Of a stretch of 64,000 bases of DNA, positions 46,983 to 54,374 are shown piece by piece. This DNA is from a virus. Positions within the stretch are counted from its first letter, which is position 1, and every line of letters starts with the position of its first letter. Both the position numbers and the translations under genes were made by a program. The stretch spans positions 30,907-94,906 of IMG/VR virus record IMGVR_UViG_3300028840_007197. The stretch is one strand, 5' to 3'. The notes under the pieces are model-generated. The model was not told where the DNA came from. It was given only the letters and a program-made list of their open reading frames with translations, and made no database searches.

Positions 46983-47543
46983 CTATTTATTAAGGTCTAC
47001 TTCAGCCTGTTCTAATTCTTTCTCTACCTGCTTGTTCAATTTATCCGTCTCAGTAAGACCTTCCTCATCTTCTTGGTTCTCTATTCTTTTATAGGTATTT
47101 TTAACGTTCTTTTCAGGTTTTGTAACAACAAACCTCTTGAATTTAGCCATACCCTTAACCTTATCATCCATCTCATCCTGCATATTGGTGAATGCTTCAA
47201 ATAGAGTATCCCTTATCGGTGGAGGCCAGCTTCCGACCATTTTCTTAAGATAAAGATATTTCGATAGTTTCGATTTATCCCCATTATCATCCGTGTATTC
47301 ATATTCTTTATTATCTTCCAGCTTGAACTCGTTTATGGATTTTATTGCATATGCAAGAGAACAAACCTTGATACCATTGATGTATTCATGACCTTCAAGG
47401 TCCACACAACCACTTAAAATTTTAATTTCTTCATCAGATGTTGGTGGTTCTAGTCTAATTCTTATTCCTATTTCTGAAAATTCCACATCCCTAAAAATGT
47501 TAAGGTCATTACTCATCTTTTTACACAGACTGTTCAAGTCCAT
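46983..47543 (-). CDS. tail assembly chaperone candidate, 186 aa
   Basis: The protein has an N-terminal strand-rich part (VEFSEIGIRIRLEPPTSDEE), a central segment (GCVDLEGHEYINGIKVCSLA) that resembles small tail chaperones encoded after tube genes, and an acidic, disordered C-terminus. Such proteins coat the tape measure while the tube polymerises. AGGAGG lies 8 nt before the ATG. The 185-nt gap after the tube gene precedes it, with a weak late-promoter-like element at 47580-47589. The chaperone role is based on position and shape. Confidence 0.65.
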   Translation of the reverse strand: MDLNSLCKKMSNDLNIFRDVEFSEIGIRIRLEPPTSDEEIKILSGCVDLEGHEYINGIKVCSLAYAIKSINEFKLEDNKEYEYTDDNGDKSKLSKYLYLKKMVGSWPPPIRDTLFEAFTNMQDEMDDKVKGMAKFKRFVVTKPEKNVKNTYKRIENQEDEEGLTETDKLNKQVEKELEQAEVDLNK

Positions 47544-47579
47544 ACGGAAAGCCTCCTATGCGGATTTTGATCTGAAAAA

Positions 47580-47589
47580 TTATAATAGA
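47580..47589 (-). promoter_or_regulatory. weaker late-promoter-like element
   Basis: The minus-strand TCTATTATAA matches the TCTMTTAATA consensus at 8 of 10 positions and lies 36 nt before the chaperone ATG. It also contains TATAAT one base further on, but no matching -35 lies 17 nt upstream. Listed as a weaker member of the set. Confidence 0.35.
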
Positions 47590-47654
47590 GACAGGGGAAA
47601 ACCCGAAGGTAATCGTAGCAGATAGGATATTTGAATCTTATTTTTATTTTTATT

Positions 47655-47723
47655 TCGCCAGAAGGCGAGAATATTATGTGTTATTTGAAATTTTATTTTA
47701 TTTAACTTCGAGGTAAACCCCGA
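47655..47723 (-). other. two hairpins in the gap after the tube gene
   Basis: The first (47708-47723) lies 6 nt after the tube stop: minus-strand arms TCGGGG and CCTCGA, loop TTTA, with one G-U pair that would be an A-C mismatch on the other strand. The second (47655-47668) has arms TCGCC and GGCGA around a 4-nt loop. On the minus strand both are followed by A-rich tracts (AAATAAAATAAAA type), not by T-runs, so neither is a classical intrinsic terminator. They may protect or process the 3' end of the highly expressed tube mRNA. Confidence 0.45.
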
Positions 47724-47728
47724 GAAAC

Positions 47729-48415
47729 TTATTCAGGTGTCGAAAGTCTATTCGACAGGAAAGCCAGTGACGAATAAGGCTCTGCCTCTGAATATTCATC
47801 ATCACCAAGAGCAGGACCGGCCATGATATCAGATACCTGAATCGTAACGGTTTCCTGCACCAGCGCGGTATCAGAAGCAAAAGACACCGAGAAATCAGAA
47901 ATCCAGCAAGCTTCGTAGAACGTCAGAAGAGCCTGATAGTTCTCCAGGTTCCCGCTACCGTCCCTGACGAGCTCAGTTGCACTGGTGCTCAGTGTCGTCT
48001 CAGTGTTATCAGTACCACCATACTGCGAGGCAGCAAGGGCACTGAAAACGATTTCCTGACGGATATCAAACGGCCACCTGTGCTGCTTCAGTGACCGTAC
48101 AATTCCATCAATGCCGGACTTGTACCCGAACACCTGATAGATATTCGAAAGGTACAGGGCCGTTCTCGTCACCGAGATGGACATAGGATCTGTGACACCA
48201 GGTACCAACTCAGCTATATGATCCCCAAAACCGATCCCTCGAATGGGCTCTATAGTCCTTGCTTCAGAGGGGTCGAACGTCGCGATAACGCCAATCTGTT
48301 TGAGGTCCCCATTAGCGTTCGTGGCGTAAATACGGTTTTTGGAGCTAATAACTGAGAGGGTATTAGGCGAGACACCACGCCGAAAGATATAACTGTCGTG
48401 ATCTCTGGTTGCCAT
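47729..48415 (-). CDS. tail tube protein
   Basis: The 228-aa product has the size and strand pattern of myophage tube proteins: an N-terminal SYIFRRGVSPNTLSVISS, a DPSEARTIEPIRGIGFGD loop, MSISVTRTALYLSNIYQVFG and, near the end, YEACWISDFSVSFASD followed by VTIQVSDIMAG. Hexameric rings stack to form the inner tube through which DNA passes. AGGAGG lies 7 nt before the ATG, one of the strongest ribosome sites here, fitting high expression. It lies between a sheath-linked gene and the chaperones, the standard order. Confidence 0.85.
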   Translation of the reverse strand: MATRDHDSYIFRRGVSPNTLSVISSKNRIYATNANGDLKQIGVIATFDPSEARTIEPIRGIGFGDHIAELVPGVTDPMSISVTRTALYLSNIYQVFGYKSGIDGIVRSLKQHRWPFDIRQEIVFSALAASQYGGTDNTETTLSTSATELVRDGSGNLENYQALLTFYEACWISDFSVSFASDTALVQETVTIQVSDIMAGPALGDDEYSEAEPYSSLAFLSNRLSTPE

Positions 48416-48444
48416 TATAACCCTCCTGTTTTCAACTCATTTAT

Positions 48445-49500
48445 TTAGATAGACAGATTGAGCTTTTCAAGATCATCCTTCGAGAGTCCATCGAACTCCG
48501 AAGCCCTAAAGAGCTGAGCCAAAACCTGCTGCTCAGACTCGGACATCTCGGGCATGTCCACGGAAGATATCGAACCGGTAAGCTCGATTTCACCACTTTC
48601 ATTAGCCAGAATTTCGGTGTCAACAATGTTAGCTTCCTCAGCATTTTTCTCCGTATCTTTTTCTTCCGGCTGCTGAGCCTCTGCTGCCTTAGCAGGCTTC
48701 TCAGCAGGCTTCTCAGCAGGCTTCTCAGCAGGCTTCTCAGCAGGCTTCTCAGCAGGCTTCTCAGGCTTCTCAGCAGGCTTCTCAGCAGGCTTCTCTTCAG
48801 CCTTTTTACCCTTGTTATAAGGACACGAGGGGTCATCCTTCATACGACCCGTGCCAGGTCCTAGAATCTTACCAGCAGTTCTATTATCATCGTCATCATC
48901 ATCGTCATCATCGTCATCATCGTCATCATCGTCATCATCATCGTCATCATCTGAACCGATGACATCGCTGATGAGATTACGAGCGATCAACGAAGAGGCC
49001 TCTTTAGACCAGAAATCTGACACTTCTTCAGAGGCATTAACCCCATCGTCTTTCTCTTCCTCTGCAGCATCTACCGGCTTCTTATCTTCGTCTTCTGGGC
49101 ATGGCAAAGTCTTCGCCTTTGCTTCTACGGTCTCCTGAGCGAGTATCCTTTTCGCAAACTCATCATCACTCATCTTTGAAATCACGTACGCCATGGTCCT
49201 GAGGTCCTTGGCCATGGGGTCGCTTTCATCATGAAAAGACTGCGAAAGAATATCGAAACTGGCTATAAGTGTTCTCCGGTCCATCCCGAAAACCTCCGTT
49301 TTAGGTTTAGCTCTCTCTGGATACATATCCGAATTATGCCCCTGCGTCCCGTACATCTGGTCCGCTTGAGCCCTCGCCACCTCGTACGACCTATTATCAA
49401 GATTCTCCTCGGACCTGAAATACAAACGATCCTTCGGAGGTACGACCGTTGGATCGACCAGGAACTCAAGGATGTTATTGGCTACTTTCTTTATATCCAT
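48445..49500 (-). CDS. poly-Asp and KPAE-repeat protein between sheath and tube
   Basis: The 351-aa protein is unusual. Residues 1-175 are helical with acidic patches. Then come 22 consecutive Asp codons, a small linker with GPGTGRMKDDPSCPY, about nine copies of a KPAE-type repeat and an acidic C-terminal part ending in two helices (SEQQVLAQLFRA, LSKDDLEKL). The Asp run alternates GAT and GAC, so it was probably extended by repeat slippage. AAGGATAAG precedes the ATG. Its place between sheath and tube genes suggests a virion or assembly role, perhaps a metal-binding or electrostatic spacer. No family is recognised. Confidence 0.7.
   Translation of the reverse strand: MDIKKVANNILEFLVDPTVVPPKDRLYFRSEENLDNRSYEVARAQADQMYGTQGHNSDMYPERAKPKTEVFGMDRRTLIASFDILSQSFHDESDPMAKDLRTMAYVISKMSDDEFAKRILAQETVEAKAKTLPCPEDEDKKPVDAAEEEKDDGVNASEEVSDFWSKEASSLIARNLISDVIGSDDDDDDDDDDDDDDDDDDDDDDNRTAGKILGPGTGRMKDDPSCPYNKGKKAEEKPAEKPAEKPEKPAEKPAEKPAEKPAEKPAEKPAKAAEAQQPEEKDTEKNAEEANIVDTEILANESGEIELTGSISSVDMPEMSESEQQVLAQLFRASEFDGLSKDDLEKLNLSI
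48691..48795 (-). repeat. 12-bp tandem repeat coding for KPAE units
   Basis: On the plus strand the unit agcaggcttctc occurs six times in tandem, then once shortened to 9 bp, then twice more. All copies keep the reading frame of the minus-strand gene, so unit gain or loss would change protein length without a frameshift. Confidence 0.95.
48886..48951 (-). repeat. trinucleotide tract coding for 22 Asp residues
   Basis: Twenty-two consecutive GAT/GAC codons on the minus strand, mostly in GAT-GAT-GAC order. The tract is likely length-variable, but always in frame. Confidence 0.95.
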
Positions 49501-49518
49501 AACTTATCCTTATTGAGG

Positions 49519-49542
49519 TGGGGTCCTCTTTCGAGGACCCCA
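49519..49542 (-). other. strong hairpin with GAAA loop after the sheath gene
   Basis: A perfect 10-bp stem (TGGGGTCCTC / GAGGACCCCA) closes a GAAA tetraloop on the minus strand. It lies in the 52-nt gap between the sheath stop and the start of the poly-Asp gene. No T-run follows, so it is more likely an mRNA-stability or processing element, or a partial terminator, than a classical intrinsic terminator. Confidence 0.7.
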
Positions 49543-49552
49543 TCCCATCCCC

Positions 49553-52336
49553 TTACAGAGAGGACCTCAGATTATAGGTGATAATAATCCAGAGCAGAGG
49601 CAGAACAGGACTGTAGAATCCCTGGACATTGACCGTGGTCGGATCATTGGGATCTACGGTAGCCTTTATACCCTGGTACGCCTTGATAATCTGAGCCTGT
49701 TTCAGCGCCCTCATATAAGAACCAAGCGTGGTCTCTATCTCAGACAGGCGCTCATTGAGGAACTTCGAGCCAATATAAGGCTGAAGAACCGCACGAGAAC
49801 CCTTCTGAACAAAGTCCTTAATTCTGATAACGCTCGGGGTCCTAGTCAGAACAGAACTGGTATCCGTTGTGAGTGCAATCTTCACATAGATACCGGCAGC
49901 CTGTTCCTCAAGGAGCGTGAGACCCGAGTTGGCAGTCTGAGCGGCTGTAACAGAATCCAACCTGCGATACAGTCTCGTGAATCCAACGATGGGCTTCCTG
50001 GTAAGAGGCGTAGCCACGTCGAACGCTGGAGATGTATCTCTACCAGAGATAGCGGCACCCAACACTGACCCATCCATCAGATACTCAATGTCATTTCCGA
50101 GCTCGTCGGAAATAGTCATTATAGCACCATCAGGATAGATACCTATCATACGCTCAGAGTTCATGGAACGAGCATATGTCTGGGCAGTCGTAGGACTGGT
50201 GTTGAGCGGGAATCCGAAGTAGGTCATACGCTCGTTTCCGTAGCGTATACCAGCCTGGATAATGTTAGAGGTTTTCAGATAATTCAGGACACCCGTCGAA
50301 GTAGACATGGGCTGCAAGAGAGACGGGCGAACGCCACCCTCCATAGGCTCATCGAAATAGTTGATAGCACTTATATAAGAGCTATCCGGAGCATCCTCGG
50401 AGCCAGTAGACTTCTGGATCTGAAGAAGTGCTATGGCTGGGGCACCATTCAAGAATGCTAGATGAGCGGCGACTCCCAGCTTATTAGTGATAGAAAGAGG
50501 ACCGGTCCAATCCAGTGCATCCTGTTCTTCAGTGAAGAACCGAGCATTGTTGAAGTCAGTTTTGGACTCTTCAAACGTCACATAGTAGAAGTCCCCGATG
50601 TTAGGCTCATTACCGCTCTTGTTATAGGTCTTCACGGTAGCCGTATCATTTACGGCTATATCAACCGTGTCGGTTACAGTGGTCCTGATACCAGGTATCG
50701 CCCTTGTGGGCTGAGCAGCTGTAACCAGAGTCGGAGATACCGTGTAACCGATTACGTCTCCAAGAGTGTAAAGTACTAGATTACCAGCGAGGACTGTAAC
50801 TCTGAACCCTGTCTTCGCATCGATGTAGGTCTGGTTCAGATAACCCGTGTTATCACCCCCAGTACCAGTACCCGATGAGTCACTGGATGTCACTACATAA
50901 CTGCTACTGTCCTGGAACGTAAGAGATACGGTCTCAGCAACGGCATAACCAGGAAGAACCTGGGCGTCACTGTTACCAGCTCCAGTACCCGCAGGATAAG
51001 TAACATTCTCAGTGGAGAAATCAGAGTCACTCACCGTAGTATCAGCAGCAGACCAAGTCACTCCCATAGCATCCCCAGAATTAGTTCCGGAGATGGTATA
51101 GGTACCAACACCCGATGCCCCAGCAAGGGTATTGGTCAGCGTCCATGTGTCATCAGGAAGGTTGTTGTAGTACTGCGTGATAAAGACGGTAGCATCAGAG
51201 GCAGGAGCAGTCTGAAGAGTTACCGTCTTTGCAGAGGCACTCATCGAAGCAATCGTTACCGAAGTGGCATCTACCGGTGACGTACCGACATAGGCCACAA
51301 CCTTAGAAATGTCATCGGTAGACTTTCCAAGGCCCTGACCCGTCATGGGGGTCGCTTCCATGGTAAACGTCTTATTGGTACCATCAGTCGTCCCAGTAGT
51401 GGCCCTCTTGTAGGAGCGATTATCATAGAGCGTGGCCGAAATCTGGGAATCATCGAAATACTCGGTACCAATGGTGTGCTGACCAGACGCTATCTTATAG
51501 GAATGACCCCAATTCAGTGTGTGGAAGCTACCAGTACTATCAAGAACAAAATCAGTATCAATAATGAAATCTGATGTACCGGGACTGTATCCAACCTTAG
51601 TCACACTTGTCACATTGGGTGAGGGAAGGATATCCATCGTATCCTGGAGCTCGTTCGAATAGTAGGTAACCGTTACAGTTGCTCCAAGAGCAGGGGCGGA
51701 AGCCAGGGTAATAATACCCGTGTCTCCATCAACTGCTGACACCGTGGCAGCGCTTCCATTAACCAGCACTGAAACCTTAGTGGTGTCAGTGGTCGTTATA
51801 CCACCATTATCTCCCTGTACTATAGGAACATGCTGGACTTTGAAATTGGTGTTCGAACCGGTAGCCTGGACACTCAGATCCTCATTCGTATAAAGAGTGT
51901 CAGTCTTCTTGAAATAATACGTAACCAAAATGGTATCGGTTGAAGCTGGTATCGATACCAGATATATCTCACCAGTAGTGCCATTAACCGATGCTACGGG
52001 CACCCGGCTATTGTTGACTGTAACGGTGACATTGTTCGGGTTGTTCGTTACCGTACCGGTACCATTACCACTCACGATGGGGTAATAGGAAACGGTAAAG
52101 TTACGATTTGCACCGGTCAACTGGCTGGATACATCCTCTTTGGATATGAGGTTGTCAGCCATCGAACTCGACCCGCGAATCATTTCATAGTTGTTGACGG
52201 GAATAGTCTCGTCAGCAACACCGATGAAAGCCGGGAAACGAAGAGCACCCGCAGCCGTTACACGGGGGGCCTCATTCAAAGTCTTAGTGTAGACACCTGG
52301 GAAGGAGAATGATTCGAATGGCCCGATACTAGCCAT
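49553..52336 (-). CDS. tail sheath protein with three inserted Ig-like modules
   Basis: The 927-aa protein has the typical sheath N-terminus (SFPGVYTKTLNEAPRV, FPAFIGVADETIP) and C-terminus (LGSYMRALKQAQIIKAYQG, then NVQGFYSPVLPLLWI). It is much longer than T4 gp18 (659 aa). The extra length includes three modules of about 80 residues (66-143, 150-228, 309-392), each with an 'EDVSSQLTGANRNF...VTVTVNN...GEIYL...VTYYFK' pattern; the third is more diverged. Sheath inserts of this kind decorate the outer surface. GGAGGT lies 6 nt before the ATG. The sheath contracts to drive the tube into the host. Confidence 0.9.
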   Translation of the reverse strand: MASIGPFESFSFPGVYTKTLNEAPRVTAAGALRFPAFIGVADETIPVNNYEMIRGSSSMADNLISKEDVSSQLTGANRNFTVSYYPIVSGNGTGTVTNNPNNVTVTVNNSRVPVASVNGTTGEIYLVSIPASTDTILVTYYFKKTDTLYTNEDLSVQATGSNTNFKVQHVPIVQGDNGGITTTDTTKVSVLVNGSAATVSAVDGDTGIITLASAPALGATVTVTYYSNELQDTMDILPSPNVTSVTKVGYSPGTSDFIIDTDFVLDSTGSFHTLNWGHSYKIASGQHTIGTEYFDDSQISATLYDNRSYKRATTGTTDGTNKTFTMEATPMTGQGLGKSTDDISKVVAYVGTSPVDATSVTIASMSASAKTVTLQTAPASDATVFITQYYNNLPDDTWTLTNTLAGASGVGTYTISGTNSGDAMGVTWSAADTTVSDSDFSTENVTYPAGTGAGNSDAQVLPGYAVAETVSLTFQDSSSYVVTSSDSSGTGTGGDNTGYLNQTYIDAKTGFRVTVLAGNLVLYTLGDVIGYTVSPTLVTAAQPTRAIPGIRTTVTDTVDIAVNDTATVKTYNKSGNEPNIGDFYYVTFEESKTDFNNARFFTEEQDALDWTGPLSITNKLGVAAHLAFLNGAPAIALLQIQKSTGSEDAPDSSYISAINYFDEPMEGGVRPSLLQPMSTSTGVLNYLKTSNIIQAGIRYGNERMTYFGFPLNTSPTTAQTYARSMNSERMIGIYPDGAIMTISDELGNDIEYLMDGSVLGAAISGRDTSPAFDVATPLTRKPIVGFTRLYRRLDSVTAAQTANSGLTLLEEQAAGIYVKIALTTDTSSVLTRTPSVIRIKDFVQKGSRAVLQPYIGSKFLNERLSEIETTLGSYMRALKQAQIIKAYQGIKATVDPNDPTTVNVQGFYSPVLPLLWIIITYNLRSSL

Positions 52337-52337
52337 T

Positions 52338-52454
52338 TTAGACCTCCATAGGTAGTTGATGACAAAGATTTTTGATCGGTGATGTCATCTGGATCTTTTT
52401 AGTCTTATCTATTATCTCATATTTGATGTCAGACCATAAATGGTCACTACCCAT
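52338..52454 (-). CDS. possible 38-aa small protein before the sheath
   Basis: A 38-codon frame (begins MGSDHLWSDIKYEIIDK) starts 4 nt after the FmdB-like stop and ends 1 nt before the sheath ATG. It fills an otherwise empty 122-nt gap. GGTGAG lies about 10 nt upstream of its ATG. Its last codons (MEV stop) contain the sheath's Shine-Dalgarno, so translation through it could influence sheath expression. The frame extends further upstream within the FmdB gene, but a start there would overlap by over 100 nt. There is no known family. Confidence 0.4.
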   Translation of the reverse strand: MGSDHLWSDIKYEIIDKTKKIQMTSPIKNLCHQLPMEV

Positions 52455-52458
52455 AAGG

Positions 52459-52884
52459 TCAAAACTCACCAGGACCGCTGAACTGAGGGATACCTTTTTC
52501 TTCCCTCTTTTTACGATGGTCCTGAAGCGCACTGACGTACTCAGTCCTTTTTTCCCTATCAGTTTTGCTTCCAAGTCCCATCACAGGCATGTACTTTCCA
52601 TCTTTTGTCTTTGGAAGAGATATGGTATTTATGTTTTTTCCTGAACGCCTTTTATTCTGTCTATCGTTAATATGCTGCCATCTCTTCTCCGCTTCCCTTC
52701 CGATGGTCATGTCTATCGTCTCGTTTGGACTCCCACCGGAAACTACCGAGGAAAAAACACTCATTTTCCTCTCAGAGGCATCACCACACTTCTTACAGGC
52801 CATCGTCTGAGGAGTCGATTTGCTGCTCATTAACTCCTCAAAAATGTACCCACAACTTCTGCACTTGTACTCATATAACGGCAT
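52459..52884 (-). CDS. FmdB-type zinc-ribbon protein
   Basis: The 141-aa protein starts MPLYEYKCRSCGYIFEELM and has a second CKKCG near residue 31, the classic FmdB/CxxC zinc ribbon. After that it is charged and helical (REAEKRWQHINDRQNKRRSG), with a basic C-terminus. FmdB-like ribbons occur in many large phages, often as small regulators or assembly factors; the actual function is not known. AAGGATAAG precedes the ATG. It is the first gene after a candidate late promoter and directly precedes the sheath genes. Confidence 0.8.
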   Translation of the reverse strand: MPLYEYKCRSCGYIFEELMSSKSTPQTMACKKCGDASERKMSVFSSVVSGGSPNETIDMTIGREAEKRWQHINDRQNKRRSGKNINTISLPKTKDGKYMPVMGLGSKTDREKRTEYVSALQDHRKKREEKGIPQFSGPGEF

Positions 52885-52923
52885 AGCTTATCCTTATCTA
52901 GATCTTGCCTTATTAGGGCTTTG

Positions 52924-52933
52924 TATTAATAGA
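52924..52933 (-). promoter_or_regulatory. candidate phage late promoter (TCTATTAATA)
   Basis: The minus-strand decamer TCTATTAATA lies in the 65-nt gap before the FmdB-like gene, 39 nt from its ATG. It would drive the sheath operon. It shares the exact decamer with the site at 56563. Confidence 0.5.
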
Positions 52934-52949
52934 TAATTATTTCAATATG

Positions 52950-54365
52950 TTAGGACACTCTCTCGTAACCTATTGAGGAATATTTAATAACATGCCTGTC
53001 ATCCGGTTGAATACTTGACTCTACCAAAGACCCATTAATTAATTCATATACCACGGCATCACCGGCCACCCTTACTCTAGGGCTGACCAACAGATGCTTA
53101 ATCGTAATGAGGTACGGAACAAACTCCTGCCATTCCGTCATCACATTAACATCTACCGAGCTCTCATAATAAAGGTCACCCGTCGTATCAATATAGGTCT
53201 CTTCAGTCTCCCCCGTAGGCTCTACCGAATTAAGAGTTATACCCTCGAATTCAAGAACGTTCTTCCTTATACCCCAAAGCTCATTCACCAAATGGTCCGT
53301 CATCTCTTCCATCTGAATGGGGTCTTTTGCTATTACTCCAAGGTTTAACCCCATTTGCCAGTGACCACCATAAATACGTGCCTGGGGCTCCCTGTGTTTG
53401 GATATTATCACGACCTGTCGGTCATCTTTTTTTGCCCTTCTACCAATACAGATTATTGCCCCAGGTATAGCCTCATGAATCTCCTGATAAGGGACAAAGG
53501 TGTATGGCCCTCTAGAGATACCATTTTGATAGCGATAATCGGCATACAACACCCAACCACTTGGAAGAGCATTAAGAAAGGTTATCTCTCCTGTGTTGTA
53601 ATCGATGCTATAATCAGTATCCCTCGTTAATATATTTGGAAGACCCCCATTTTTTGATTTAAGGTATACCGTATCCGTTGACGGGTATACTGTCCCGTGA
53701 TCAAGATTGGCACTGGTCTCAAGACCAGTCGTGCTCTCTATTACTACCTCTCCATCTATGATAAATATGGGAGCTACTAAGAGCTGGTTATCCTCAATGA
53801 AATCAATAACATATATGCCAGGATCATCAATTACGCGATAGTAATACGAGATAAGTACGGTGGAAGCGGCATCGGGAGCATTTTGCAGCATTACAATTCC
53901 GTGCTCACCATTCACATACTCAGGAATAACTTCTGTACCATCAACCGTTACAATTACCTGTCCGGGATTATCAGAATAGTCTGTCTCACCGCGTCCCTTA
54001 GTGATAGGATGCAATGTAGTGAACTGGCGTTGAGTAGGACCGAGCTGCGATGAAACATCCTCATTCATCGCGTATTTGGTGATATAATTGGAGTTTTCTC
54101 GAACCCACTCGATAGACAGACCGGGATAATTCGAATCCCTGGCAAGTCTTACATGAGATATGTAGTCACCGAGATAATTATCAGCAGACATGCGTGTCTG
54201 AGAACCAGAGGCGTTTCTTAGAACGACACCATATTGAATGCGCTGTTCATAAGGGAACTTATTATAAATATCGACCTTTGCGGAGTACGCAGGATGCTTG
54301 TTGAATGCATCACGTACCTCATCAAGAATCCTGCGTTTTACCCCGAAAAGTAGGTTGTTGAACAT
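52950..54365 (-). CDS. neck/tail-completion candidate with one sheath-type module
   Basis: The 471-aa protein has a helical N-terminus, then the shared module at about 100-178 (NEDVSSQLGPTQRQF...VIVTVDG...VLISYYYR). A second strand set follows, with DYSIDYNTGEITFLNALP. The C-terminal part (RNVLEF-like KNVLEFEGITLNSV, DLYYESSVDVNVMTEWQEFV) resembles tail terminator or neck proteins. It lies between the actin-like gene and the sheath group, where neck genes are expected. The start has no strong Shine-Dalgarno and follows the actin gene stop by 9 nt, so coupling is likely. Confidence 0.6.
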   Translation of the reverse strand: MFNNLLFGVKRRILDEVRDAFNKHPAYSAKVDIYNKFPYEQRIQYGVVLRNASGSQTRMSADNYLGDYISHVRLARDSNYPGLSIEWVRENSNYITKYAMNEDVSSQLGPTQRQFTTLHPITKGRGETDYSDNPGQVIVTVDGTEVIPEYVNGEHGIVMLQNAPDAASTVLISYYYRVIDDPGIYVIDFIEDNQLLVAPIFIIDGEVVIESTTGLETSANLDHGTVYPSTDTVYLKSKNGGLPNILTRDTDYSIDYNTGEITFLNALPSGWVLYADYRYQNGISRGPYTFVPYQEIHEAIPGAIICIGRRAKKDDRQVVIISKHREPQARIYGGHWQMGLNLGVIAKDPIQMEEMTDHLVNELWGIRKNVLEFEGITLNSVEPTGETEETYIDTTGDLYYESSVDVNVMTEWQEFVPYLITIKHLLVSPRVRVAGDAVVYELINGSLVESSIQPDDRHVIKYSSIGYERVS

Positions 54366-54374
54366 GACAGTTTC

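Noticed and set aside
48441-48836. Minus-strand frame rich in LLRS repeats
   Set aside because: It is the alternate-frame reading of the 12-bp repeat in the KPAE gene and has no proper start.
48886-48951. Trinucleotide tract as a phase-variation switch
   Set aside because: Units are multiples of three, so length change cannot switch the frame.
48851-49138. Plus-strand poly-Ser frame
   Set aside because: Antisense reading of the Asp tract only.
49553-52336. Repeated sheath modules as a CRISPR-like or DNA repeat array
   Set aside because: The similarity is at protein level only; the DNA copies are diverged and lack regular spacers.
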